A stretch of DNA of 51,567 bases. Source: Porphyra umbilicalis. Taxonomy: Eukaryota > Rhodophyta > Bangiophyceae > Bangiales > Bangiaceae. The stretch lies in assembly GCA_002049455.2 (NCBI GenBank), contig KV919194.1, forward strand, positions 1 to 51,567. The letters run 5' to 3'. Below the pieces are notes generated by a model. That model was not told the origin of the DNA. It saw only the letters and a program-made list of their open reading frames with translations, and did not search any database. Positions 32,712 to 44,197 of the stretch are shown here, piece after piece (the stretch's first letter is position 1; every line of letters begins with the position of its first letter). The position numbers were made by a program, and so were the translations under genes.

Positions 32712-33263
32712 AATAAAGCTGATGAAGTAGGCTCCAGGATGCGTCCATGCGGAGCGTCAACGCTCGTTCCATTGCCGAGTTCTGTGCGCGCCAATATGAG
32801 TCGCGCTCATGCGCCTTAATGCGTGGAATCGACCTTTAGTCAAGGTGGCTCTTCTGGGTCGGGGTTTTACACAGCGAGTTCGAAGCCTGGGCTCCAACGT
32901 GCAATATTCTGACTGGTCCAGATCCATGCTACGCGTAGCAAATGCGCACCCACCCGCATAGCCTGCTTGAGGGGGGTGCGGCACCACCAGCAATCAACTG
33001 TGGATGTTGATCCAATTGCAGCGCTCTCTGCTCGCCGGCTTCAACTCGCAACGCGCGTTCCCTTGCCCCGACCAGACGGAGGGGTGCCGCGTTTTTGTTT
33101 GCCCCTACGCTGCAGCCGTTCACCCGTGGAGGTTTGCCAAATGGACGACACTGTTGGAAGCCGGACGTAAGCTGTGGATTTCCAACTGAACGTGGCCGAT
33201 GGAACTGAGCGATTAAGCGGGGTCCCCGCGCCTCAGCTGTAGCACTCGCATCCTTTTGTTTGT
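32712..33263. other. Intergenic, no gene recognised
   Basis: Short ORFs only; no repeat structure or motif that I can support. Confidence 0.4.
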
Positions 33264-33632
33264 GTGACCAGCATGACTGACCGCTGCATGTATGTCCCGA
33301 GCAAGTTTTTTCTAAGAAAGTTTGTGTCTATTCGCTCAATTTCTCATCACAGTGCTACTGCAGAAGATATTACGGCCGCATTCGGTGAGACGGTATGGGC
33401 CTACCAGTGTGTCGCGTGCAGCGGTTTTTTCCTGAAGCAGTCCACAGGGATGTCTCTGTGGCGCGAGGGGGCGCGGCAGAGCGCGGCTGATATAGTCCCT
33501 GACGCAATTCTGGACCGAGCGACGCAAACATGGATCACCAGAATCCGCAATTCCAGCCGATTTGCCCATTCTTTTTTCTTGCTAGGAGCGCTGTTGCTCG
33601 CACACATGAACGAATGGATGGAAAGAGTATGA
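33264..33632 (+). CDS. Hypothetical protein, 122 residues
   Basis: An open frame with mixed composition, a CVAC Cys pair and a short hydrophobic stretch near the C terminus (FAHSFFLLGALLLAHM) that could be a membrane segment. No family recognised. It could be chance. Confidence 0.2.
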   Translation: MTSMTDRCMYVPSKFFLRKFVSIRSISHHSATAEDITAAFGETVWAYQCVACSGFFLKQSTGMSLWREGARQSAADIVPDAILDRATQTWITRIRNSSRFAHSFFLLGALLLAHMNEWMERV

Positions 33633-34158
33633 ACAGGAAGAACAGAGGAAGGCGCGTCTTTTGATGCCAAGAGCACTCGTAGGCTCGAAAATAAACTCAG
33701 TCGATCGGGGTACAGAAGAGGTTGGAGGCGTGTTCTTCCTCCAAGTGCCTGTAACGTTTCGGATCTTTGTGATCGATCGCGATCGGGATCACAGAATGAT
33801 CCTGAGCCCTCTGACAACCCGCACATTTTCCGCGCGCGCGCACTCTCTTGCCACGCCCACGCTCATAACCGCCACTTTTACTTGCCTGCCTACCTGCCCA
33901 GCAACCACACTCCCCTCACACTCCCCCCCACCCCCCCCCACCTCCCCACCCCCCCTCTGACCCCCACCCCCTCCCCAACCCTCCTCTGACCCTACCCCCT
34001 CTCTTGCAGCCACCTGATCGCGGTGCTGCACGTGGCCAGGGACATGTCGCCAAGAACACTGGCTAACACCAAGGTCATTCGCAACGCCGCTTTGTAGCAG
34101 GCGGTACGCCTCGCGTCTTCGTCAACGCACACGCGTCGGGCGGCTTTAGCAGTCGTCA
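33633..34158. other. Intergenic with C-rich tract
   Basis: 33900-34010 is a CCCCCACC-type pyrimidine-rich tract. No gene was seen. Confidence 0.4.
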
Positions 34159-34932
34159 TTGCTGGCCGGCCAGCCCACCATCGTGTGTCCTACGGCACCC
34201 TGGCGAGGGCGCTCCAGACCCCCATCCCCGGTGGAGGCCGTCGCCGACATTTTTAAGGACCTACCTGACGAGCAGCAGGCCAAGTGGACGGACGGGCGCC
34301 CGTCGGAGCACTGGGTGCGCCTCTTCTGCCTGCGGAACAGCATGCGGCTCCGGCGGGAGAATGTGTTGGAGACGGTGCGAGCCAAGGCGATGACAAAGGA
34401 CAACTTTGCGTCGCACTTTTCGATGCTGGCCCACCTTATTGACGAGAACAAGATTACTCCCGAGCGCATGAGCAATTGGGATGAGACGGGATTCTCGTTT
34501 GGGAAGCTGACGACCTCTGCTGAGAAGGTTCTGTCGTCTTCTGAGGTGGGGCAGTCCGTGACGCATGGCGTCACGGTGGGCGGCGACGCGGACCACATCA
34601 CGCTGGCCGCCTCCATCACGGCCGATGGCCGGCCGCTCACACCCCTGGTGGTGCTACCTGGGGTGGAGGCCAAGTACCGGACGCTGGTGGATGGGGAGAC
34701 GCAGACGCCGGCGGACTTCCTGCCCCCGGGAGCAATTGTTGGTTACAAGAATCCAGCGGGGGTCAACAGCGACATCATGGGCGTGTGGGTGGACAGCTAC
34801 CTACGGCAGACGACGGAGTTACGCGCCACTGGCAAGACCATGGTAGCTTTTGACGGGTACGCGAGCCACCTGTCCATCCCGGTGCTCCGCAAGTTCCGGG
34901 ACAACAATGAAATTGCGTACGCCTTGCCGGCG
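34159..34932 (+). pseudogene. DDE_1 superfamily (pogo/Tc5-like) transposase fragment, truncated by element 2
   Basis: The catalytic core of a cut-and-paste transposase. NWDETGFSFG carries the first catalytic Asp and VAFDGYASHLS the second. LPPGAIVGYKNPAGVNSD and an aliphatic stretch NEIAYALPA lead to where the family has HTSH..QPLD with the third acidic residue. Exactly there the reading passes into the LTR of element 2 (TGTAGC at 34933), so the third catalytic residue and C terminus are missing. The N-terminal helix-turn-helix region is also absent or unrecognisable. The sequence after the distal LTR does not continue the gene. Confidence 0.8.
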
Positions 34933-35317
34933 TGTAGCATATCTCTGCTACCAATTGGCAATTAGCCACGAGTAGCCCCCTTGACTGGCCGAATCCACGG
35001 ATGTGTGTGACTCGGCTTGTGGCACGCCCTTTGGGGGGTTACTTCCGCATTGTTTATTCTTTATTGCTTGCCTGTCTTATCTGCCTGCCGGCACTCATTA
35101 CGATCGCTTGATCGGATGGTCGATCGACCAGTGCCGTTGTTTGTATTAAACCACCGTGGGTCCGGGGTCGCCGTCGTGGGCACCACCCGGCTCCCCATCG
35201 GATGCCCTTCAACAAAAGGTCTTCTTCCTCGCCGCGACGGCGATAGAACTCGCTTTATTGCTTGGCTACGGTCGGTCTCAGTACACTGGTAATTGAACTA
35301 ACGTTATTAATACCACA
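34933..35317 (+). repeat. 5' LTR of element 2
   Basis: 385 bp, TGTAGC...CCACA. Aligns along its whole length with 43803-44197: 9 substitutions, a 9-base indel and a 1-base A-run indel. Confidence 0.95.
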
Positions 35318-35319
35318 TT

Positions 35320-35336
35320 TGGTGGAGCAGCAGGGG
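35320..35336 (+). other. Primer-binding site of element 2
   Basis: TGGTGGAGCAGCAGGGG, two bases after the LTR, identical to the site in element 1. Confidence 0.7.
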
Positions 35337-35547
35337 ATACCCTCGCCTTCATCGTGCCTCGCGGCACGGTGTCCCCGAGAACTTTCTCGCTGCCTCGTGG
35401 CATTGTGACGGTGTAGATACGGTCGCTTGGCGCGCGGGGCGTGCTCCATCGACTGGTGGGCGTGGTGCCGGGGGCATCACGGTTGTGATCTTCGACGTTG
35501 GCGCGCAGGGCGTAAGCCAAGTCGGAACACTTTGTTCAGGTCCCAGT

Positions 35548-37194
35548 ATGTCTACTGGTGGTACCGGCGGCACTCGGAGAGCCAGAGACGGCAAGTTGCC
35601 ATCTGGCTACCGGTCGCCGGGGGGGGGACAAGGCACTCTTGCCGCCTCCGACGCCCCAACGGACGGTGCTCCAACTCCTCCCATCCCTGCGGATCAAGCC
35701 GCCTCTGGGCAGATGCAGGTGGTGGAGAGCCTGAAGGCGGCCGTTGAAGCACTTTAGCGACGCCTAACGGCCCAAGAACAGACTAACGAGTCTCTGGCGC
35801 GAGCCAATGACAAGTTGGTCGACGACGTCGAGGCCCTGCGCAAGGTCGACTCCCATGAGGAGGAACGCCGTGTGGCTAATTCTCGCCGCCAGTCGGGCGA
35901 CAAGACCAAGGATGTCAAGAAGACGAGCAAGGTGATTCAGGACAAGTCCGTCCGCAAGGACGCTCCGGCTAACGCCGCGCTTTCCTCATCCTCCGACGAT
36001 TCCGCTTCTGGGTCAAGCCCGACGTCGTCAGACGACGACAACCCCGACGCGACGGACACGTCCTCTTCGGACGATGGTCACGGGCCCCCACACCCGCCGT
36101 CGCCCCCAAGTGGGTCCTCGCCGAGCGACAGCTCGAGCGAGTCGGACGCGGCCGCGCGCAAGCGCCCCGCGCCCCCCACCAAACGGAAGGAGCGACTGGA
36201 AAAAGCCGATAGGATCAAGGTGATCCGCCCGGCTAATAGCCGCTTCAAAACACTCCTGGACTACAGGACGTACTTCCTGATCCGCCGTCAACTGACGTAT
36301 ACGCCTAAAGAGGCACAGCGGTCGCACCGTCTCAACAAACGTTTGGACGGAGCGTTCCATGGGCAACAGCCATTCACGGGGGCCCTGCCCTTGGGCATCT
36401 TCACGTTCTTGACGACCTTTCGCCGCGCGTGCGACGCGGCTGGGCTGACGCGCGGTCAAGCCCTTCCGCTTATGGTCTTTCGACTAGCCGGAAACGCCAA
36501 GATGGCCTTCTCCGGCGCGCTTAACAGCACCCTCGGACCTAAGCGTTACGGCATCCGTACCTACGGAGATGCCGTCAACTGGCTTCTTTCGAAGTATGCG
36601 ACACACGCAACTATGGCTAACGCCTATCAAGACATCATTACGATGAAGCAACAAGACAACGAGGCGCCCACGGCCTTTGGTCATCGCGTGGAAACGCAAT
36701 GCGACCTCCTGAACGGTTTGTTCGACATCCAAGACGTTAAGGACGTCTTCATCACTGGTCTTTCGGACCTTGTGTAAGCGCACGTACGGGTACTGAACGA
36801 CCAGTTCCCCGACCGAACCCTGTATGAGACAGTCGCCACCGCCCAAATGTATTGGGACGGTACGAACAAGTTGCGTTTGCAACTCAAGATGACCCGCCCA
36901 ACGGCGATCAAAGTCGCTTACGCGACACAAGACCAGCGGACGACGACGAAACGACCGTTCACACCGGTTCGCACCTCGCCGCCCCCTCGGGCCGCCGTCC
37001 CTCAAGCCAATCGGGCTGACATCTGTTACAACTGTAACAAGCCGGGGCACTTCGCCGCACAGTGTGCCGAGCCGTATCGCCCTCGCGAGCGTCGGCAACC
37101 GCCTATCTGCGTTCATGCCCTTGCCGACGGTAACGTCGAGGAAGACGAGGTCAAGCATCCGGCCGACGCCGTGGACGACTCGAAAAACGTCTAG
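35548..37194 (+). pseudogene. gag of element 2 with CCHC zinc knuckle, two in-frame stops
   Basis: Retrotransposon structural polyprotein, about 548 codons from ATG 35548 (MSTGGTGGTRRARDG). A predicted coiled coil (LKAAVEAL, then AQEQTNESLARANDKLVDD) is interrupted by TAG 35755-35757. A Ser/Asp-rich linker follows, then the capsid-like core (FKTLLDYRTYFLI, RLDGAFHGQQPF, NAYQDIITMKQQDNEAPTAF, LLNGLFDIQDVKDVFITGL). TAA 36775-36777 breaks the frame once more, then AHVRVLNDQFPDRTLYETV continues in the same frame. The C terminus has a zinc knuckle, CYNCNKPGHFAAQC. Termination is at TAG 37192-37194, in a -1 relation to pol. Both internal stops are one base change from a sense codon. Confidence 0.88.
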
Positions 37195-37223
37195 GCCGGG
37201 TGCCCGACTTGGGGTTGCCCGGC
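37182..37223 (+). promoter_or_regulatory. Candidate -1 frameshift signal, element 2
   Basis: Gag-frame codons AAA AAC GTC TAG are preceded by G, giving G AAA AAC at 37182-37188 (one base from the canonical A AAA AAC). Six bases later GCCGGG (37195-37200) pairs perfectly with CCCGGC (37218-37223). The pol frame is open from 37134, so the two frames overlap by about 60 bases and a -1 shift joins them. Confidence 0.5.
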
Positions 37224-40200
37224 GGAACGCAAAAGCGTACGGTGACAAGACTCTTACGTCGTGCCCTTCGGCACTATGAGATCGCAGCCACGTTAGGCCC
37301 ATGCCTGCGCGTAATGCGAAGTTGCCGCCCTGTCTTAGACACGGGCGCCGGGGTGAACATAGTGCGAACTAGTGTTCTCCCTTCGAACTGGATGGCTTAC
37401 GCCGAAGAGTTGACTACGCTTCCGCGCATCCGAGATGCAAACAACAATCGTCTTGTGACGAAGTATGCCATACATCTGTATGTAGACACCGGAGGTGTGC
37501 GTCTATTTGACCGATTCCTCGTTGCCGACAACTTGTCAGTCCCGTGCATTCTTGGCACCGAGTTCATTGAACCAAACATCGAGGGCATTCTACCGCGCTT
37601 GCGCAAGATCGTCTGGCAAGAGCACGTGCGATGCACGGAAGAGCAACCTCGGCCAACGCCGGTCTTAGCTTGTCTTAACGACAGCGCGTGGGACCGCCAC
37701 TGGCAAGATAAACCCGCTCGGGTTCGAGCCTGCAAACAGGTGCGTGTCAACGGACACAAGAAGGAGTGGATCATGGCCACGTGCGACACGCCTGGTATGG
37801 TTACCATCACACCGAACATTCGGTTGTGCCGACACAAGTCCATGGCAGTCGCCCGCGGCATCGCCATCGTCAAACCGGACGAACCATTCCTGGTCAAGTT
37901 CTGCAACTTCGGCAAGGACCAAGTCATTGTACGCAAGAACTCTACCTTGGGGTTTGCAGAACCCTATCAAGGGCCGATGCTTCCCGCGGTCTTGGATGAC
38001 ATCACCCCAAAGGGTGGAACCGATAACTCATCGGACGACGCGAGTCGTGACCCACTCGAGGACCTCGACCTCAGTGAGGCACCCGAGTACCTGCACAAGC
38101 AGATTCGAGACATGCTGAAGACGCATTCGTCTATGTGGGACGGAACCCTTGGCGTCATCCGTGCTACGGAGCACGCCATCGTCACTCCTCCCGACGCTCT
38201 GCCCATACGGGCCCAACCCTACCGAACCGGGCCGTTCAAACGGCAGATCATCGCTGATCAGATCAACAAGATGTTGAAGCTCAACGTCATTGCCCCGAGC
38301 CATAGTGCTTGGGCAAGCCCCGTGGTAATTGTACCAAAGAAGAACGGCAAAGCCCGATTCTTTGTCGACTATCGTCGGTCAAACAACATCACCAAAAAGG
38401 ATGCTTATCCCTTGCCTCGGATGGAGGACTGCCTCGACTCCTTGGGAGATGCCCAGGTGTTCACGTCCCTCGACTGCACCGCGGGGTACTGGCAAGTACC
38501 CTTACGCAAGGACGACCAAGAGAAGACGGCGTTCACGACGCACTGTGGTATATACCACTGGTTATCCATGCCTTTCGGCTTGACGAACGCGCCTGCTACC
38601 TTTCAGCGCGCGTTGGATATTATCCTCTCGGGTTTGAAGTGGCAGATATGCCTCGTATACTTAGACGATGTCATCATCTTCTCCGCAAACGCGGAACAAC
38701 ACGTCAAAGACGTTGACACGGTTCTTCACCGTCTCCGCGAAGCCGGGGTCACCCTCAACTTGGAAAAGTGCACGTGGTTCTCCGATGAGGTCGAGTACCT
38801 AGGACACATTGTCCGCCCCGGGCAACTGCACGTGCACAACAAGAACGTGAATGCTCTGAAGCATGCCAAGTTCCCAACCACAAAAACCCAGCTGAAAAGC
38901 TTCTTGGGCATGTGCAACGTCTATCGACGGTTTGTCAAAGACTTTGCCAAACGAGCGAAGCCCCTGAACGCCCTGACTAGGGCCGAGATCCCACCGGATT
39001 TACCACCACCGACGGACGTGGCTATCGCCCCCTTCGAGGACCTTCGCAACGCACTGTTGTGCCCACCGGTACTTGCCTTGCCGAAGGCCAATCGGAAGCT
39101 CGTCGTTGACGTGGAAGCATGCGCGGACCAAGTTGGTTGTGCCCTCCTCCAAGAGGAGCCGGGCGAACTGCTTCACCCTGTCGGGTATTGGAGCCGAGGA
39201 CTCACTGCTGCAGAGCAAAACTACTCCACCACGGAGCGAGAATGCCTCGGCGTCGTGTGGGCTGTCCTCAAGTTGAGGCACTTCCTCGACGGACAACGGT
39301 TCCTCATCCGAACGGATCACCACGCACTTAGCTGGATCTACAGCACGACCGACTCAAGCGGACGCTTGATGCGATGGCGACTTCGCCTTTCCGAATACAC
39401 ATTCGATATGGTTTATAAACCAGGTGCATCGCACCACTTGCCCGACTTTCTGTCGCGCGCCTCTACGGTGGCTCCGCCAGAAGATATCCATGATGATATA
39501 CCTTGTCTGGCATTGGCCGAGACGGCCAACGGCTTAAGAACGGGGAGGTACACGGGTACCGACACACCCGAACCGGTGGAGTTCGACGATGTTGTCGAAG
39601 CACAACAAACAGACGACTTCTGCGTCGAGATGTCCACTCGCGTGGAGCGCGGAACGGCCAAGGCCTTCTTCCGCGATGAGCATCACGCTCTGTACCGCCG
39701 TGCGCCTTACGGCAAACAATTGGTTTTTCCAAAGTCTCTACGCGAACGCGTGTTGACCCTCGAGCACCACGCAACCATTGCCGCCCATCCTGGTATGAAC
39801 CGGATGTATTACACAATGCGTAAGGCATACTACTGGCATTCAATGGCGACGGATATTCATTCGACCATCACCTAATGCACAACGTGTGCGCAAAATCGCC
39901 TCGCCTTGCGGCGACACACCATGCCCTTGACCCTGTTCCAGGCTACCGAGCCTCTCACGGAGCTATCCGTTGACATCTTTGGGCCCATCCCGGCCTCCAA
40001 GAAGGGCTACCGCTTCATCTTGGTAATCATGGACCGCTTCGCCAAGCTCACCAAGTGCGTCGCCTTGCGGCGAATCACGGCTATGTCAGTGGCGTCAGCC
40101 ATCATCGACGCGTGGGTGTCAGCCTACGGGCCACCGGACCGGATCCTATCGGACCAAGGGCCCCAGTTCATGTCGAACTTCTTCATCGCTGTGATGAAAA

Positions 40201-41651
40201 TGCTTGGCATTGAAACGGTTCGCACCACGGCGTATCATCCCCAAACCAATGGGCAAGTTGAACGTTACAACCGTACCATGGCTACGCAGCTGCGACACTA
40301 CGTCGCCGACGACCCATCACGATGGGATGAGCTACTCCCGGTAATCACCATGGCGTATAATAGCCAACCACATCGGTCGACGGGCATCGCCCCATTTGAG
40401 CTCGTTATCCCAAGGCGGATCCCCAACCTCACGGTTCGCAACTTGCCCCCGGGCACTCCGCTTACCAATGAGGGAACGCTCAAGGATGGGTCACCCCTAG
40501 CTCGCAAGCGCGAGTTCATGGCCCGCCTGCGCAAGCAGATCCCCATCGTGGTCGAGGCCTTGCGTTAGACGCAACAACGTTACAAACGTAACTTCGACCA
40601 TCGGGTCGCAACCCGCAATGCGGACGTCAAGATCGGCGACTACGTGTACACGACCAACCACGATCGGCAAAACAAGCTGCAAAGCAAGGCCATTGGCCCC
40701 TTCGTGGTCGTTGAGGCAGACGCGGAAGCCTCCACGTTTGTCATTGACATTGACGGCGAGGAGAAACGCGTCAGCAGTGACCATGTCACCCCAGCTCCTC
40801 GTCCAACGACGACGGACACGGTTCCACACCCCTTGCTAGATGGTCTAGACCAACGCAAGTCACCCCCGGCAACTGCCGATGAGTATGTGATCGACAAACT
40901 CCTAGGCTTACGCCAGACGGGTGACAGCTATAGCGCTAAGGTGCGCTGGTTCGACTACGGGTCGAAAGACGACACCTGGGAACCCCTGGAGAACCTCCCC
41001 CGCAACCTGGTGGTGCGTTTCCTTCGACAGAAGAAGAAGCATGTACCGGGGTACGAGTGGCAAACGCCAACGCGACGAAGTCGCCGACAGGCCGGGCTCA
41101 CAACCGTGGCCAACATCGTCATGGACTCCACGTGGATACCCACTATCCAACATGTCCATGTTACCGGTGACGGAGTTATCCATGCCGATGTCTCTTGGAC
41201 AGAGTCAAGTACCGACGTTGCAATTAAGGAAGTAATTCCTGTGGCGTGGCTCGAGTCCACTCTGCCGTCCATGACGCGCAACTTTGCGTATGATCCCCAA
41301 CTTGCCTTGCGGCATTTCTCTTGGCTGAACCGTGTTTACGGCCCGTACACATATGTGTGGCCGAAATCCGCACAGGCGACACTCATCGGGAGCGATCCCC
41401 CCGTACCAGTGCTCCCCAACGGGTTTCTGGTACCTCCGGTGCAACACTTGGACTCAGTCCTTCGACGCTTGGTAACAACCACAGAAGAAGCAACGGTGGT
41501 AATACCACAAAGGACCAACACCAGTTGGTACGCTACTGCCATACGTGCATGTTTCGAGTACGAAGTGCTTTTATCAGCAGACTCAAGGGATGCAAATCCC
41601 ACACCATGGGCCATGCTGGCATGCCACTTCCTTCATCGCTATGATGACTGA
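37188..41651 (+). pseudogene. pol of element 2: protease, RT, RNase H, integrase, chromodomain, C-terminal extension
   Basis: Domains in order: aspartic protease (PVLDTGAG near 37330); RT (RFFVDYRRSNNITKKDAYPL, LDCTAGYWQV, FGLTNAPATFQRALD, catalytic YLDD near 38655); RNase H (VVDVEACADQVGCALLQ, TTERECLG, IRTDHHALSWI); integrase H2C2 finger, DDE core (LSVDIFGPI, ILSDQGPQF, YHPQTNGQVERYNRT) and chromodomain (YVIDKLLGL, AKVRWFDYGSKDDTWEPLENL, near 40880-41030). About 200 extra residues follow, to TGA 41649-41651. TAA 39873-39875 lies inside the zinc finger, just before its CTTC pair. TAG 40566-40568 follows the integrase core. Translation continues in frame after each, so the gene is intact apart from these stops. 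The chromodomain would direct insertion to marked chromatin. Confidence 0.93.
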
Positions 41652-41894
41652 CAGGAAACTGCGAAGTTGATACGCCGAGTGTGCGCGCGAGCGCGGTTGC
41701 GGACGAAAATGTCGTACGGACTCTGGTCAGTAATGACCGGATCCCATCGACCACCTCGGTCGGGCCAACGTGCGCGTAGAACGAGCCGCGAGGCTGAGGC
41801 GAACATACATCTCCGGGTCGGTGGACCAAACGACATCGGGTCCGTCACCCGCAACGGCGTGAGCCACGTGCGCCGCGCCGCCGGCAGTTGCCGC

Positions 41895-42770
41895 CCTTGC
41901 CCGCGTTGCCGGCTCTCGACGCCCGCGCCGCAAGGCGAATCGCCCGCGTCGGCCGGCCGTTGCCACCCCTGCCCGCGCCGCAAGGCGAACCGCCCGCGCC
42001 GTAAGGCGAATCGCCCGCGCCAACGGCTGTCGTCAACCGCGCCGCCAGGCGAGCCGCCCGCGTCGCAGGTCAATGCCGCCCTTGCCCGCGCTGCCCGTCC
42101 TTCGACGCTCGCGCCGCCAGGCGAACCGCCCGCGTCGCTGGCCGATGCCGCCCTTGCCTGCGCCGCAAGGCAAATCGCCCGACTCGCCGGCCGTTGCCAC
42201 CCTTGCCCGCGCCGCAAGGCGAATCGCCCGTGCCGCCAGGCGAACCGCCCGCGTCGCTGGCCGATGCCGCCCTTGCCTGCGCCGCAAGGCAAATCGCCCG
42301 TGCCGCCAGGCGAACCGCCCGCGTCGCTGGCCGATGCCGCCCTTGCCCGCGCAGCCGGCTCTCGACGGCCGCGCCGCAAGGCGAATCGCCCGCGTCGCCG
42401 GCCGTTGCCACCCTTGCCCGCGCCGCAAGGCGAACCGCCCGCGCCGTAAGGCTAATCGCCCGCGCCAACGGCTGTTGACAACCGCGCCGCCAGGCGAGCC
42501 GCCCGCGTCGCAGGCCAATGCCGCCTTTGCCTGCGCCGCCAGGCGAATTGCCCGCGCCAACGGCAGTCGTCAACCGCGCCGCCAGGCGAGCCGCCCGCGT
42601 CTCAGGCCAATGCCACCCTTGCCTGCGCCGCAAGGCGAATTGCCCGCGCCAACGGCTGTCGTCAACCGCGCCGCAAGGCAAATCGCCGGCGTCGCAGGCC
42701 AATGCCGCCCTTGCCTGCGCCGCAAGGCAAACCGCCCGCGTCGCCGGCCGTTGCCGCCTTTGCCCGCGTT
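41895..42770. repeat. Tandem-repeat block between pol and 3' LTR of element 2
   Basis: Variants of CGCCGCAAGGCGAATCGCCCG and CGCCAGGCGAACCGCCCGCG alternate with GTCGCTGGCCGATGCCGCCC or GTTGCCACCCTTGCCCG. They form a higher-order period of roughly 70 bp with many partial copies. All frames on both strands stay open only because of the repeat. Confidence 0.85.
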
Positions 42771-42774
42771 GCCG

Positions 42775-43020
42775 TCCCTTTCCGCCCTTGCGCCTTGCCG
42801 CCCTTTTGCCGTGCCGCCCTTGTGCCTTGCCAACCTTGCCGCCCTTGCCGCCCTTGCCGCCCTTGCCGCCGGGCTGGCCGCGCTTGCCGCCCTTGCCGCA
42901 GCGCTTGCCGCCCTTGCCGCCGTCGCCGCCGGGCTTGCCGCCCTTGCCGCCGTCGCCGCCGGGCTTGCCGCCCTTGCCGCCGTCGCCGCCGGGCTTGCCG
43001 CCCTTGCCGCCTTGCGCGCC
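42775..43020. repeat. GCCGCCCTT short tandem repeat array
   Basis: Units of 9 bp (GCCGCCCTT) and a compound 27-bp unit with GCCGTCGCCGCCGGGCTT, continuing directly from the preceding block. 43021-43802 is non-coding element DNA, with a direct repeat of CCGTGTCGTCGGGG at about 43193 and 43357. Confidence 0.85.
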
Positions 43021-43802
43021 GCCCCCCCCACCCCGCGCAAAACCACACTCACCGGGCCCACCACCTCGCGGTGTGCCACCTTGCGGCGGCGCACCCCTAC
43101 TCAATTTTGCCGTTAGGCAGCGACCTGTGCGCGAGCACGAAGACACGGGATAGTCACGTGCCGAGACAACGCGGACCCGCACCCCGGCTCCCGCCGTGTC
43201 GTCGGGGGAGTCAACACCCCGACGAGGGCGGCGCCTGCCGTCACGACGACCACCACCCAGCTGGTGCTGCCCCGCGCGTACGCCTTGGCGCTAACCGGCC
43301 TGCAGGTGTGAACCCCACCCCCACGCTCGGCACCACGGACCCGCGTCCCGGCTTTCGCCGTGTCGTCGGGGTAGTCCAACCCCCGACGAAGGAGGGGCCA
43401 CTCGGCGCCGACGACGGTTGCCCCAACACGTGTTGCACGACGCACCCGCGCACCAACGGGTCTTAACCCCGACGCTCGTCGCCTGTCAACCGGCCGTCTG
43501 GCCACCACGCCGACGCCGACGCCGACTCGCCTGCGAGGGCGCGCGTACGCGCAAGCGCCGGTCGGACCCGCCGCGTCAGCTGCCCACCACCCACGCCCAC
43601 GCGTGTGTGGCGGGATGGTCGCGACCGACGACGGCGAACCGCCACCTCCCCCAATCGGGACTGGGCGGCGCGCCCCCCCCCCCACGGCTCCCGCCGCCTG
43701 GGCGGCTGCGCCCGCGCGGGCCCGTAAGGGGCCGCGATCGCCCAATCGGGTTTCGCCATCCTCGGATCTCACCGGGACGGTTCGAATCTCGCGTTGGAGG
43801 TA

Positions 43803-44197
43803 TGTAGCATATCTCTGCTACCAATTGGCAATTAGCCACGAGTAGCCCCCTTGACTGGCCGAATCCACGAATGTGTGTGACTCGGCTTGTGGCACGCTCT
43901 TTGGGGGGTTACTTCCGCATTGTTTATTTTTTATTGCTTGTTTTGCTTGCCTGTCTTATCTGTCTGCCGGCACTCATTACGATCGCTTGATCGGATGGTC
44001 GATCGACCAGTGCAGTTGTTTGTATTAAACCACCGTGGGTCCGGGGTCGCCGTCGTGGGCACTACCCGGCTCCCCATCGGATGCCCTTCAACAAAAAGGT
44101 CTTCTTGCTCGCCGCGACGGCGATAGAACTCGCTTTCTTGCTTGGCTACGGTCGGTCTCAGTACACTGGTAATTGAACTAACGTTATGAATACCACA
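43803..44197 (+). repeat. 3' LTR of element 2
   Basis: 395 bp, TGTAGC...CCACA, paired with 34933-35317. The preceding GTTGGAGGTA is only a weak polypurine tract. Confidence 0.95.

Larger units (their letters stand above)
34933..44197 (+). mobile_element. Element 2: full-length chromodomain Ty3/gypsy (chromovirus-like) retrotransposon
   Basis: 9.27 kb with two LTRs, PBS, gag with zinc knuckle, frameshift-like junction, and pol in the order protease-RT-RNase H-integrase-chromodomain, then a tandem-repeat block before the 3' LTR. LTR divergence of about 2.3% indicates a fairly recent insertion. Four in-frame stops make it inactive as read. The flanks (CCGGCG before, GTGGCC after) do not form a target duplication. 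Confidence 0.93.

Noticed and set aside
35548..41651. Possible stop-codon reassignment (TAA/TAG read as Gln), suggested by several TAR codons within retrotransposon genes
   Set aside because: TGA codons interrupt other mobile genes as well, gag ends at TAG just where a frameshift signal is placed, and the host bS18 and DDB2-like models can end at TAG. Decay by C-to-T change explains all cases.
42033..43182. Long repeat-encoded ORFs on both strands in the 3' block of element 2
   Set aside because: All frames are open owing to tandem repeats, and no frame has protein-like constraint.
43768..43795. GGTTCGAATC, a tRNA B-box-like motif just before the 3' LTR of element 2
   Set aside because: No A box, acceptor stem or cloverleaf could be drawn upstream, so a tRNA or SINE is not supported.
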